Shown here: piece by piece, positions 54,127 to 62,585 of the stretch
Layout: each line of letters begins with the position of its first letter
How positions within the stretch are numbered: the stretch's first letter is position 1
From: Enterovibrio gelatinilyticus
Lineage (GTDB): Bacteria > Pseudomonadota > Gammaproteobacteria > Enterobacterales > Vibrionaceae
Assembly: GCF_028683095.1 (NCBI RefSeq)
Contig: NZ_JAJUBC010000004.1
Span: 124,001 to 188,000 of the forward strand
DNA length: 64,000 nt
Direction: 5' to 3'
The notes under the pieces: generated by a model
Seen by the model: the letters and a program-made list of their open reading frames with translations, nothing else
Told to the model about the DNA's origin: nothing
The model's database searches: none
Position numbers and translations under genes: made by a program

Positions 54127-54279
54127 CTACGCTTGCTTGTATAAAGTCACGGTGCCACAACGGCAAGGGCTGCCAAATTTCCGCAGGGTGTATCGACTCC
54201 ATGAATCGCGCAACTTATAGAACGTGCGGCCATCGCCATAAGCCGCTTCAATTACCTTTTTGATTTTCTTGTTATTCAT
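54127..54279 (-). CDS. Small phage protein, 50 residues
   Basis: Start at ATG 54279 (MNNKKIKKVIEAAYGDGRTF), with GGAGCAAAC directly before it and the previous stop 11 bp upstream. It is basic, with a C-terminal CRCGTVTLYKQA that has two cysteines. Function unknown; it may bind nucleic acid. Confidence 0.55.
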   Translation of the reverse strand: MNNKKIKKVIEAAYGDGRTFYKLRDSWSRYTLRKFGSPCRCGTVTLYKQA

Positions 54280-54290
54280 GCTGTTTGCTC

Positions 54291-54746
54291 CTATGAAAAC
54301 TCTGGGTTGTTTTCGCAGTGGCGACAGTTGCCATGCAAGATCACACCGTGTTGGCATTGGGTTGGCTTTGCCATATCAATGGTCACGGCTTCACGGTGGC
54401 GAATGCGCATGGCGAGGTCTTCTGCGTCTTGGGCGGTTTGTTCGGCACGACGCGCCAGTGGGCTCATTGGGGTAACTGGCTTGCGGTTGATAATTTGACG
54501 CAGTTGGTCTTTGGCTTCATCCATCGCGCCGTTTTGTTCTAGCACAGACACAAAACGGCTTGGTGTGTTGGTGTCGGTCAGGTTGACCAACGCATTCAAT
54601 GCGCTGCCGTTTTCGTCTTCTGCCATGCGGTTGAACACATCCAAATCCGTGGCGTTCTCGCCAAGGTCGGCTTTGTAATCTGCAAGGCCAAGCCAATCGC
54701 CAGTGTTGTCGAGCTCAACGGCCATGAGTACGGTGATTTTGTTCAT
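54291..54746 (-). CDS. Phage protein of unknown function in replication region
   Basis: 151 residues; ATG 54746 overlaps the stop of the methyltransferase gene in an ATGA, so the two are coupled. The product starts MNKITVLMAVELDNTGDWLG, is helical in the middle and ends with QCQHGVILHGNCRHC, a C-x2-H...C-x2-C knuckle that may bind zinc. Family not recognised. Confidence 0.65.
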   Translation of the reverse strand: MNKITVLMAVELDNTGDWLGLADYKADLGENATDLDVFNRMAEDENGSALNALVNLTDTNTPSRFVSVLEQNGAMDEAKDQLRQIINRKPVTPMSPLARRAEQTAQDAEDLAMRIRHREAVTIDMAKPTQCQHGVILHGNCRHCENNPEFS

Positions 54747-55276
54747 GCTGCTTTCCCTTCTTTTTCTTCGGTGGCCAATAGAACTTTTTTCATCGATTCG
54801 TTCTTCATAAAGAGCACCCAGTGTGTATCTGCTCGTTTTCCACTGATGTGGCCAAACATCGGTTTGTATCCTGCACACTTTAAAATTTCATTGGTTTTGA
54901 TTTGAACTTCATTCCACTTGAACACCAACACGCCGTTATTTTCTAGCACTCTGAAGCATTCAGAAAAACCATCTGAAAGGTCTTGTTTCCATTCTTTAGT
55001 TAGCTTGCCGTACTTAATAGCCATCCAAGCTTTATCACCAACTCGCTTCAGGTGTGGGGGATCAAACACCACCACTTTGAAAGATTCATCATCGAACGAA
55101 AGATTGCGGAAATCGTTGATTTCATCCGGCTTAACAATAAACGGTCGACCGTCGCAAAGCTCTGTTTCAATATTTCGAATATCGCTAAACAGAGTGATTG
55201 GATTCTCATCATCAAACCAAAGCATCTTTGAACCACAACAAGCATCTAAAACAAGAGTGTTGGCTTTATTTTTCAT
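54743..55276 (-). CDS. Putative DNA methyltransferase (class I, DPPH motif)
   Basis: 177 residues from ATG 55276, with AAGGAG 6 bases ahead. LVLDACCGSKMLWF (about 8-21) is a SAM-binding loop; FDPPHLKRVG is a DPPx catalytic motif like that of N6-adenine or N4-cytosine methyltransferases. ENNGVLVFKWNEVQ follows as in this family. No restriction partner is present, so it is likely protective or regulatory. Confidence 0.75.
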   Translation of the reverse strand: MKNKANTLVLDACCGSKMLWFDDENPITLFSDIRNIETELCDGRPFIVKPDEINDFRNLSFDDESFKVVVFDPPHLKRVGDKAWMAIKYGKLTKEWKQDLSDGFSECFRVLENNGVLVFKWNEVQIKTNEILKCAGYKPMFGHISGKRADTHWVLFMKNESMKKVLLATEEKEGKAA

Positions 55277-55293
55277 GGTTTTCTCCTTTCCCA

Positions 55294-57864
55294 TTAAATT
55301 AGCGGCCACTCGTTATCGTCCCAGTAAGTTGGCGGGATGCGTGATAACTCTGGCTGACTGTTTTCAGTTGGTTTTTGTTCCGGTTGCGGGTTGGTCACAC
55401 GCGCAACCAGTTCAGAAAGTGTGCCTTTGAATTGCATCGCGCCTGTTTGTGGGCGCGGGGTTTCCACTTCGACCAGTTGCGGTGGCCTTTCGGTGATCAC
55501 TTCGTTGCCGAAATCGTCTAAACCTTTCTCGAATATGTGGCGAATGCGAATACTTCGCCCTTCTCCTATGGCAATACTTGAGCCAGAAAGGCTCATTCCA
55601 TCGCCATTTGTCATGGCTCTGAGCGCATCCGCGCCAATTTCCCAGCCTTCGCCTGATAAGTGAGCAAATTGCTTATTGATATCGACGCAGACGGGGTGCG
55701 TACAGTTATTGACAGAACTCCGAGAGGCGACGCTGTCGCCAGAAAGAGCAAGAGCCTCCGCTGTTGCGTCTGACTTTTTGCGGATTTCCCATACTTTGGT
55801 GCGAGTTTTAACGGCATGGCCTTCGGCCACAAAGCCAATAATCTTTGAGACGGCTTCACCGTAGATAGAACCCATTGGGGTGACTTCGTAATCATTGCGG
55901 ATTTGCAACTCATCACGCGCCACGAATGGGCCACCCTGCCCCATGACGTAACCTTCCCAACTGCCCGAATCGGCAGCCTTGAGGGTGTCTGTCACGCTGG
56001 CGCTTTCAGCTTTTGGCACATAGGTGTCCAAAAGGCGGGTAAACAGGGTTTTGGTTTCTAGGCTTTTGGCGTTCAGGCGCGGGCCGATAAAATCATCAGG
56101 GTAGCTTTCATCTAATAAGCGGATCAGGTCGCTGCGTTCTTGCTGTGCCAAGTAGTTGCCAAACTCGGCTTTGTTGGCGTTGGCGTAGCGGCGCAATTCA
56201 CGGTAGGTGGTAACAGGCGCACCACCGAAGAATTGAAACTGGCGAATGTTCCAACGTGATTTCCAAGCACACACGGCTTTGGCTGTGTCTTTCACGTCTT
56301 TGCCTGTTTCGTCGTCCTTCTCGCCGTCCATCGCGTAACCGTCGATGTTCTTGGATATGTATTTGGCGATGTAGCCCGTTGCTGTGCCTAGCTCTGGGTT
56401 GATTTCTTTCACGTCGCAACGTGGGCGGTAATCTAACGGGCCCACAAATTTGCGCTTTGGCAGTAGCTCTTGCTTGTCGGCTTCAATGGCTTTGGTGATG
56501 AACATATCGCGCACTTCTGCGGCGTGTTCTGGCTTCACCCACAACAACAGGTGCCAGTGTGGTGTGCCGTCGTGGTGCGGCTCTGCAACACGAACACCAA
56601 ACCAACGGATTTCCATGCGTTGAAGCTGGGCGCGAATTTTCGCCCATGTTTTATTCAGGTATTGCTGCGCGTCACGTGGGCTTGCGCCACTCCAATGCGG
56701 AATGAAGCCGCCTTTTTTGTAGGTGTTGTGATATTTGCTTGGCGTGGTCAGGGTAAGGAACAGGCCAGTTAAACCAAGGTGTGTGGCAATGTCTTCACAG
56801 CCACGCGTGCGAACCATGAGTTCCATGCGTCGAATGGCTGGGTTAGCCACTGACTTTAGGACCATATCTTTCATTGGAACGACTTCTTCGTTTTCTGCGT
56901 CGAAAAGTTCCATGTTGTTGATCGCGTCCCAGTTGCGTTCTTGCTGGGCTTTGTATTCGTTCTGGCAATCCCATGAGCAATAGGCGCTGGCGTTCTTACT
57001 CACTTGTCCCATAGCAATGGCAAGGTGTTCACGCATCACGTTGCGAACTTTCTTTAATCGGTTCACCCACCACGTTTCAGCGGTGATTTTTAGAATGGCG
57101 CATTCGTAGTCTTCAATCGTTGGGCGCTTTTTGTTGAGCGGCGGCAAGATGCCTTGCTCACAAACGAACTGTGCGAGTGATTGATAAACGGTTTCTGTGA
57201 CTTCTGCGTAAGGTGTTCCGCTTGGCAGTGAATCAACCAATACGAGCATTTTTTCTTTTGTGACGTTTGCCAGTTGAAACGCCATTTCTTTGAGTTCGTC
57301 GCGCTCAAGTTCTGCCAGTAGCTTTTCTTTTTTCGGGCGCGGTTTGATGGCGTCTAAATCCAACGGCAGGCGTTCTTGATGCGGGCCAATAAACACTTTG
57401 CCTTCCGCTTTGGCGCGGTCGGCTTCTTTGAGGTTGTCGGCGTATTCGCCTGCAAGTTTTGTCACTCGGGTGACGGTCGGCAATTTTCTGTAGCGGTTCA
57501 TCACCAAATGAATGCGGCGCTGTAGTTCACCACCCATTCGTTTGACGAGGAATTCGTTTGCGGCTTTTAAGCCCTTTTTATTGAAAACGGCAATGTAGCG
57601 ATTGGCGAAGTAGCGAACCAGATAATCAGGCAGGTCTGCAAAGAACTGTTTGCGCCATTCGTGATCAGCTGGGTTCACTTCCCACAGCTTGCGCTCGATG
57701 ATGCTCATGCCTTCCGGTTCGCGAAGCTCTGGCGCTTGCGGCACGAATAGGCCATCAACTTTACGCGGCTGCAATTCGCCAGCAGCCCACGCCCTTGCAG
57801 CCTCTTTGGCTACAAGGGCAGCGGCTGTGCCTTCTTGCGCGACTTGGGTAGGGAAACGGCTCAA
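55294..57864 (-). CDS. Replication initiator RepA (gpA-type HUH endonuclease)
   Basis: 856-residue P2 gpA-type protein that nicks the origin and starts rolling-circle replication. The HUH motif is PHWHLLL with His436 and His438; the paired catalytic tyrosines are Tyr498 and Tyr502 (TGYIAKYISKN). A cysteine-rich segment (YCSWDCQNEY, about 295-304) may bind zinc. The start is a TTG whose last bases overlap the TGA of the gene before it, with AAGG in front. In P2 the origin lies within gene A; the nick site was not located here. Confidence 0.92.
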   Translation of the reverse strand: MSRFPTQVAQEGTAAALVAKEAARAWAAGELQPRKVDGLFVPQAPELREPEGMSIIERKLWEVNPADHEWRKQFFADLPDYLVRYFANRYIAVFNKKGLKAANEFLVKRMGGELQRRIHLVMNRYRKLPTVTRVTKLAGEYADNLKEADRAKAEGKVFIGPHQERLPLDLDAIKPRPKKEKLLAELERDELKEMAFQLANVTKEKMLVLVDSLPSGTPYAEVTETVYQSLAQFVCEQGILPPLNKKRPTIEDYECAILKITAETWWVNRLKKVRNVMREHLAIAMGQVSKNASAYCSWDCQNEYKAQQERNWDAINNMELFDAENEEVVPMKDMVLKSVANPAIRRMELMVRTRGCEDIATHLGLTGLFLTLTTPSKYHNTYKKGGFIPHWSGASPRDAQQYLNKTWAKIRAQLQRMEIRWFGVRVAEPHHDGTPHWHLLLWVKPEHAAEVRDMFITKAIEADKQELLPKRKFVGPLDYRPRCDVKEINPELGTATGYIAKYISKNIDGYAMDGEKDDETGKDVKDTAKAVCAWKSRWNIRQFQFFGGAPVTTYRELRRYANANKAEFGNYLAQQERSDLIRLLDESYPDDFIGPRLNAKSLETKTLFTRLLDTYVPKAESASVTDTLKAADSGSWEGYVMGQGGPFVARDELQIRNDYEVTPMGSIYGEAVSKIIGFVAEGHAVKTRTKVWEIRKKSDATAEALALSGDSVASRSSVNNCTHPVCVDINKQFAHLSGEGWEIGADALRAMTNGDGMSLSGSSIAIGEGRSIRIRHIFEKGLDDFGNEVITERPPQLVEVETPRPQTGAMQFKGTLSELVARVTNPQPEQKPTENSQPELSRIPPTYWDDNEWPLI

Positions 57865-58427
57865 GCTGCAACCTTCGCAAAAAGGTGTGCGGTTTTCTTT
57901 GTGTAGGAAATGATGTGGCTAGTGCCAACGGGAATATTTGAGAAGCGGTTACCCTTATCCCAAATGAACCAAGCGTATTCACACGAATCTGAACCGCCGC
58001 CAACAAAGCGCGGGCGTGGAACGATGATTGGTGTTTTCTCAGGAAAGCCCACTTCTGCCCAGAACGGCACACGCTTGGTTGAACCCAAGAAGTTCACGCG
58101 CTGCAAATATGCCATGGTGCCGTCTGGGGCTAATTCACTCAGGCTTTTACGAATGAATTCTTCCGTCAGTGAAAACGGCGGGTTGGTGATGATCACATCT
58201 TGTTGGCCGAATGGCGTGGTCAGGTAGTCGATACCCTGTTCAATTTCAGCGAATGACTTTTGGCCTTCTGGCAGGTTCACGCGGTTGAAGATGGCGCCCG
58301 TACCAAAGCAAGGCTCAAGAAAGCGATCACCTTCACGCAGTTGAAGTTGTGCCAATAGCGCTTCAACGCATTCAGACGGCGTTGGGTAAAGTTCACGCGG
58401 GATGGTGTTGCCGTTGGTGCTGCTCAT
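57861..58427 (-). CDS. Putative N6-adenine DNA methyltransferase (NPPF motif)
   Basis: 188 residues. YPTPSECVEALLAQLQLREG leads into the SAM-binding FLEPCFGTGAIF (about 38-49), and IITNPPFSLTEEF (about 79-91) is the adenine-methyltransferase catalytic motif. The gene couples to its neighbours through ATGA-type overlaps at both ends. It could protect phage DNA from host restriction. Confidence 0.8.
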   Translation of the reverse strand: MSSTNGNTIPRELYPTPSECVEALLAQLQLREGDRFLEPCFGTGAIFNRVNLPEGQKSFAEIEQGIDYLTTPFGQQDVIITNPPFSLTEEFIRKSLSELAPDGTMAYLQRVNFLGSTKRVPFWAEVGFPEKTPIIVPRPRFVGGGSDSCEYAWFIWDKGNRFSNIPVGTSHIISYTKKTAHLFAKVAA

Positions 58428-58702
58428 GCTGCTTGCTCCTGCTTTTCGTTCAATTCCGCTAACTTCTCGATCACTCGGTCTTCCATCGCGTTGATGCTTT
58501 CAACGGTGAAGGGAATGCCGTGTGTGGAATCCAAATAAATGGCGTCTGCGCCGATGCTTAAATCAATAATCTCTACCTGCATTTCTTTGCGGCTTGCCCA
58601 TACCGAAACATCAACGTGGTAACGCTCGCCCACGCTTTCCGCACTAAGCCAAATCAAACCGTCGATGGCGCTTTTCAGGTCTTTCCCGTTCTGGTTTTCC
58701 AT
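58424..58702 (-). CDS. Small phage protein in early operon
   Basis: 92 residues from ATG 58702, with AAGGTG 8 bases ahead (MENQNGKDLKSAIDGLIWLS). It has a mixed alpha/beta pattern (YHVDVSVWASRKEMQVEIID) and an acidic helix at the C-terminus (MEDRVIEKLAELNEKQEQ). Family not recognised. Confidence 0.6.
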   Translation of the reverse strand: MENQNGKDLKSAIDGLIWLSAESVGERYHVDVSVWASRKEMQVEIIDLSIGADAIYLDSTHGIPFTVESINAMEDRVIEKLAELNEKQEQAA

Positions 58703-58764
58703 GGTGTTCACCTTTTTCACTGACGAAAAAAGCCCCTCAAGAGGGGCAAACTTACTGCTTGTTA

Positions 58765-59208
58765 TTAGTGGAGTTGGTTCGGTTGTAGGTTGTTCAAGCT
58801 GCCAACCGCGCGGGTGAAGCGTTGATTGAGTGCGCCTATTAGCTTCAAGCCATCACAAATGGCGGTGCGTGAAAGTGCGTCGAAGTCTTGAAAGTTTGAA
58901 ATGCACGCGGATGGGTCTAACTGCGCGGCAACCAGAATTAATGCGCGTTGTTCTAGCGTTAGTGAGTTGTAGGCCATGCGAAATTCTGAGGCCATGTGTC
59001 CAACGGTGAACATCGCTTTTGCTTGCTCTATGGCTTCATCGGCGCGGGGTGCAGGTGTTGATGCTCGCGCATCTAAGTTCGCGTGATGCTCTGCGACACT
59101 GCGCGGCAGATTGGGAACAGGGCGAAGTGCTGGCGCGGCGGTGTTGTCGTTGGCGCTTTCATTGGCTTTCAACTGTGCGCGGGCGTTTATGAGTGCGTTA
59201 TTCATCAT
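58765..59208 (-). CDS. Phage protein following CII
   Basis: 147 residues; two adjacent ATGs (59208 and 59205) follow AAGGA. The N-terminal half is low-complexity and alanine-rich (MMNNALINARAQLKANESAN), the C-terminal half helical (MASEFRMAYNSLTLEQRALI). It comes 7 bp after the cII-like gene. Function unknown. A short hairpin with GCCCCTC/GAGGGGC at about 58730-58747 follows its stop. Confidence 0.6.
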   Translation of the reverse strand: MMNNALINARAQLKANESANDNTAAPALRPVPNLPRSVAEHHANLDARASTPAPRADEAIEQAKAMFTVGHMASEFRMAYNSLTLEQRALILVAAQLDPSACISNFQDFDALSRTAICDGLKLIGALNQRFTRAVGSLNNLQPNQLH

Positions 59209-59215
59209 GGGTTCC

Positions 59216-59755
59216 TTATGCGATGCCGGGAAGGGGTAAGCCTGTGACGACATCTGCGCCCATAGCGAGAAGAGGCTGAATCCCTGCGGTTTTGTATTCG
59301 ATGGTGTTGATCACTGAAACGAAGTTGCGAATGCCTGCGCTGGCAATTTCGCGGATGCGGTCACGCTCGGTACGCGGTAGGCGTTGTGCGTTGGCATTTT
59401 GCAGAGCGATTTGCGCCAGTTCGCCAGAATACTGGCTGGCTTTTAGTGCATGAATCGCCAGCGTTGCTTCTGTGTCGCTGCCATTCAGTGGTGCGCCCAC
59501 CATGTTGACGCTCTGCAAAACACCATCAACAAGTTCCGTGCGGCCTGAGCGGTTTGTGATTTCGATTAACTGTTTAACAGTCAGGTTTGCGTTTAGGTTG
59601 TTTGGGTTCAGGCGGTTGCGCAATGTGCCGTCACATAAACCCATTTCACGTTCTAACCCACTGGTTAAACGCAGCTTGGAGAACGCAACACACGCTGCGT
59701 TGTATGCGTTTTGTTCGTTCTCACGTGAACCGGACATTTGATTTATTTGAGTCAT
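59216..59755 (-). CDS. CII-family phage regulator
   Basis: 179 residues from ATG 59755 (MTQINQMSGSRENEQNAYNA). It matches the phage regulatory CII group (CP76-like): ALCVAF-like start, LRLTSGLEREMGLCDGTLRN, LNPNNLNANLTVKQLIEITN. In P2/186-like phages such proteins drive establishment of lysogeny. It is the second gene of the leftward early operon after the Cox-like gene. Confidence 0.8.
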   Translation of the reverse strand: MTQINQMSGSRENEQNAYNAACVAFSKLRLTSGLEREMGLCDGTLRNRLNPNNLNANLTVKQLIEITNRSGRTELVDGVLQSVNMVGAPLNGSDTEATLAIHALKASQYSGELAQIALQNANAQRLPRTERDRIREIASAGIRNFVSVINTIEYKTAGIQPLLAMGADVVTGLPLPGIA

Positions 59756-59868
59756 CGTCAATACTCAATTGAGTGCAAATGGCAACAAAATTACCGCAAT
59801 TGCGAAACAGTGATACCAAAACGGTAACTTTTCGAACTGCGGGGATGCTTTTGAGTTCTTAACCGAAC

Positions 59869-60090
59869 TCATGAGGCATTGCCTAGAAGTTGGTTTGTTT
59901 CGCGGCTCGCCTTTTCCATCATGGCGATCACGTTAACCATTGGGGTGTCGCCCTTGTTTACTTTTGGGGCGGTGATGATTTTGCCTTGCGCTGCCCAGTC
60001 TTTGACGGTGCGGTAAGTCATGCCTGTAAAGCGTGCATATTCTTCACAAGTCATGTATGGCGCAGGTATCGCTACTGAAAAAGAAAGCAT
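59869..60090 (-). CDS. Cox-like regulator/excisionase
   Basis: 73 residues from ATG 60090 (MLSFSVAIPAPYMTCEEYAR), with AAGGAT 7 bases ahead. YARFTGMTYRTVKDWAAQGK is a MerR-like helix-turn-helix; APKVNKGDTPMVNVIAMMEK completes the winged fold. Location opposite cI and function by analogy: represses cI and assists excision. Confidence 0.75.
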   Translation of the reverse strand: MLSFSVAIPAPYMTCEEYARFTGMTYRTVKDWAAQGKIITAPKVNKGDTPMVNVIAMMEKASRETNQLLGNAS

Positions 60091-60191
60091 GGTGGTATCC
60101 TTTTGGGTTGTTTTAGGCTTGATTTCGTTTTGTATCGTTCGCTGGCGTCTCATATCGACGCGGGCTATTCATTTGCGATGATTTTAGATCG

Positions 60192-60296
60192 TCAATTGAA
60201 TTGAATGCAAGCTTAAACATTAAAAAGAATTGAAATGCGACATTCATTTGAAAGGAATGGTGCGTAAATCACGTTTTGTTACTCAATAGAATTGAG
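60192..60296. promoter_or_regulatory. CI/Cox operator region
   Basis: Between the divergent cox- and cI-like genes, TCAAT-TGA-ATTGA (60192-60204) and CTCAAT-AGA-ATTGAG (60282-60296) share the layout TCAAT-N3-ATTGA. The second touches the GAGAGG ribosome site of cI. Looser TTGAA-type halves lie between them, and a related palindrome ACTCAATTGAGT is at 59763-59774 just before cII. They are good candidates for repressor sites. Confidence 0.6.
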
Positions 60297-60305
60297 AGGT
60301 TATGT

Positions 60306-60908
60306 ATGAGTCGGTTAGAAGCGAAGATTCCACCTTATGAGTACCTCGGCGGAAAAGATTTGGTCGATAGACTCAAGGAAATCTATAACGTTGGTAAGGA
60401 TCAGCAATTAGCAGATTGGACAGGCGTTCCCGCACCTACGATTGGCACTTGGAAGCAACGCGATTTAACGCCGTACGAGTTGGTAATAAGAACCTGTATC
60501 GCTAAAGGTGTGAATCTTGAATATCTCGCATTAGGAAAAGGCGAACCCTATTCACACGGTTCTGAAAACTCTTTATCCGAAATTTTGCCTGCAAAGAAAA
60601 TCACAGCAGGGAAAGCTGAGGATTTGCCGCCAGTCACTTTAGACAAAGCTTTCTTACCAGATGGTTTATCGCGTGAAAACTGTGTTGTGTTCTTTACCGA
60701 TGATGGCAGCCATTTGGTCGACACTAATGAAACCGATCCTTCTTCCGGCAATTACGTGATTGATATTGATGGCTCACACAGCATTAACCGCCTTCAACGT
60801 TTACCAGGCGGCAAAGTTTCTATTCATTTCGAAGGTGCGCCAGTGGTGATTGATGCCAGCGAACTGAAAGTGATTGGCCGCGTTGCAATGAGTTGGGTGA
60901 AGGGGTAG
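60306..60908 (+). CDS. CI-like phage repressor
   Basis: 200 residues from ATG 60306 (MSRLEAKIPPYEYLGGKDLV), preceded by GAGAGG. The N-terminal domain (about 15-80) is the phage CI helix-turn-helix type (DQQLADWTGVPAPTIGTWKQ). The C-terminal half (SSGNYVIDIDGSHSINRL) has the LexA/S24-like fold outline but no recognisable Ser-Met/Gly catalytic serine, so self-cleavage under SOS is doubtful, as in phage 186 CI. Maintains lysogeny. Confidence 0.85.
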   Translation: MSRLEAKIPPYEYLGGKDLVDRLKEIYNVGKDQQLADWTGVPAPTIGTWKQRDLTPYELVIRTCIAKGVNLEYLALGKGEPYSHGSENSLSEILPAKKITAGKAEDLPPVTLDKAFLPDGLSRENCVVFFTDDGSHLVDTNETDPSSGNYVIDIDGSHSINRLQRLPGGKVSIHFEGAPVVIDASELKVIGRVAMSWVKG

Positions 60909-60912
60909 CCAA

Positions 60913-61347
60913 GTGTTTAGACTTTCATTTGTCGCCCTTTTTCTATCTTTCAACACACATGCCCAGCAATTAAGTGATTGCGATGCCGCAGCAAACGTAA
61001 TGAAGGAGGCCGCGCCCTTATTAATGAAAGCGGCGTCTATGTATTCGTCCAATTCTAGTTATCAAGACGTCGCACAATGGCGCACCAAACACTTGAACCC
61101 AGAAATTAATCGACTAAATCAATTATTTTCTAGTGACCCATACCCTAAAACTGGTTTGCACACACCTGTTTTCACGGATGTGAACGCCAACTTTCTTGGG
61201 CGCATTCCCATGATGGCGCAAGGGATTCAAGCTGCTCTGCGTCATGGCGACAAATTTAAAGATGACATTTCTTTTAATTGGAGCGAGGCCAAGCAAGCTG
61301 GCACTAGGTTTGCCCAAGAATGTCCTGAACAGGCAAAAGCTTTCTAA
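60913..61347 (+). CDS. Secreted Glo-like protein between cI and int
   Basis: 144 residues from a GTG at 60913, with AAGGGG ahead. Signal peptide MFRLSFVALFLSFNTHAQ, then a mature part beginning QLSDCDAAANVMKEAAPLLM with one cysteine near each end (DCDA and QECPE) that could pair. K139 carries the gene glo, for a periplasmic protein that blocks superinfection, at about this place; sequence relatedness could not be checked. Its TAA overlaps the int ATG (TAATG). Confidence 0.6.
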   Translation: MFRLSFVALFLSFNTHAQQLSDCDAAANVMKEAAPLLMKAASMYSSNSSYQDVAQWRTKHLNPEINRLNQLFSSDPYPKTGLHTPVFTDVNANFLGRIPMMAQGIQAALRHGDKFKDDISFNWSEAKQAGTRFAQECPEQAKAF

Positions 61348-62372
61348 TGTCTATCCGCAATCTGAAAGACGGCAGCAAGAAACCTTGGCTTTGCGAGTGC
61401 TACCCATCCGGCCGCGATGGTAAACGCATTCGCAAACGGTTTGTGACGAAAGCCGAAGCGGCACAATTCGAGCGTTATGCAATGAACGCTATCGACGATA
61501 AGCCGTGGCTGGGTGAAAAGTCGGATAATCGCCGCCTATTGGATATGGTGGAAATCTGGCATCGCGCCCACGGCTTTTCATTGGCGCAAGGAAAATACAC
61601 TTACAACCGTCTTTCGTTTATTGCGAACTCGCTGGGCAATCCGCTTGCAACTCACTTCAGTGTAAAAATGTGGTCCACGTTTCGTGAACAGCGCATCGCG
61701 GGTCTTATCATGAATGCGAAGGGTAAGTTTGCGGCGGTGAAAACATCGACGGTGAATCATGATCAGTCTGTGCTGAATGCGATGATTGAGGAATTGATTC
61801 GCATGGGCGAATGGAAAGCGGCGAACCCGTTAAACAACGTTCGCCCGTTCCGACAGCATGAAACGGAAATGGCGTTTTTATCTGAGCCTCAGATTGATGA
61901 TGTTTTGACAGCAGCCAAGGCACTTCGCAATGAATCGGTTTATCACATCATTTTGGTGTGCTTATCAACTGGCGCTCGATTCGCCGAAGCTGAACAGCTT
62001 AGGGGATCACAGTTGAGTAAATACAAAATCACGTTCAGTAAAACAAAGGGCAAGAAAAACCGAACAGTTCCGATCAGCCCCGCGCTATACAATGCGATTT
62101 ATCAGCCCACTTCGGGGCGACTATTCAAGAACTGTTACAACACGATGTGGCGAATGATTGATTCCATCATCCCAGACTTGCCCGAAGGCCAAGCCACACA
62201 CGTGTTTCGTCACACTTTTGCATCTCACTTTATGATGAATGGCGGCAACATTGTGGTTCTGCAACGAATACTGGGCCACACTGACATTAAACACACCATG
62301 CGATACGCCCACTTCGCCCCTGATCACCTTGAAGATGCCATCACGAAAAACCCCATTTCTAACCGCCTTTAG
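61347..62372 (+). CDS. int: Tyrosine-recombinase integrase
   Basis: 341 residues; integrates and, with Cox, excises the phage. Catalytic residues are all visible: Arg211 (TGARFAE), His285/Arg288 (THVFRHTF), His311 (LGHTD) and Tyr320 (MRYAHF). The N-terminal arm-binding domain (IRNLKDGSKKPWLCECYPSG) precedes a core-binding helical domain. Translation is coupled to the gene before. Arm-type TGGCGGCA repeats start directly after its stop. Confidence 0.95.
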   Translation: MSIRNLKDGSKKPWLCECYPSGRDGKRIRKRFVTKAEAAQFERYAMNAIDDKPWLGEKSDNRRLLDMVEIWHRAHGFSLAQGKYTYNRLSFIANSLGNPLATHFSVKMWSTFREQRIAGLIMNAKGKFAAVKTSTVNHDQSVLNAMIEELIRMGEWKAANPLNNVRPFRQHETEMAFLSEPQIDDVLTAAKALRNESVYHIILVCLSTGARFAEAEQLRGSQLSKYKITFSKTKGKKNRTVPISPALYNAIYQPTSGRLFKNCYNTMWRMIDSIIPDLPEGQATHVFRHTFASHFMMNGGNIVVLQRILGHTDIKHTMRYAHFAPDHLEDAITKNPISNRL

Positions 62373-62404
62373 TGGCGGCAAAAAATGGCGGCAAAGTGGC
62401 GGCA
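62373..62404. repeat. Right arm-type integrase repeats
   Basis: Three TGGCGGCA copies (62373-62380, 62386-62393, 62397-62404). The last two have the same 11-bp spacing as the pair at the left end. They are about 90 bp from the attR core. Confidence 0.65.
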
Positions 62405-62493
62405 CTCTCTGTTTTATATCGTATCAAAGCGCACCAAACCGGATAGCAACCCCAGCAACCACGGGCTTTTCAGTAAGTTACGAAGCGGTTTTG

Positions 62494-62509
62494 ACAATAA
62501 GATATAACT
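62494..62509. repeat. attR core overlapping the presumed cysK promoter
   Basis: ACAATAAGATATAACT, identical to attL at 29438-29453. TATAAC within it (62503-62508) is a fair -10 box for cysK, whose ATG is 77 bp downstream. All sequence upstream of the core is phage DNA. Confidence 0.8.
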
Positions 62510-62585
62510 AACGATTCCTTTGCAATTTCAGAAAGAAAGTTATTCTCTTAATCGTACTCCCTTACAAACCGAAGGAACGAAGAAG

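Larger units (their letters stand above)
29438..62509. mobile_element. Complete P2-like prophage (K139/HP1 type), about 33.06 kb
   Basis: The element is bounded by the 16-bp direct repeat ACAATAAGATATAACT (29438-29453 and 62494-62509) and contains a tyrosine integrase next to the right end. It has the complete P2-type gene set: portal, terminase subunits, capsid, scaffold, tail sheath and tube, baseplate J/I, tape measure, RepA and Ogr. The order and the CII/Cox/CI/Glo-like/Int right end are as I recall for vibrio phage K139 and Haemophilus HP1, and the size is about that of K139 (near 33 kb). I see no broken structural gene, so it may be able to form virions. Confidence 0.93.
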
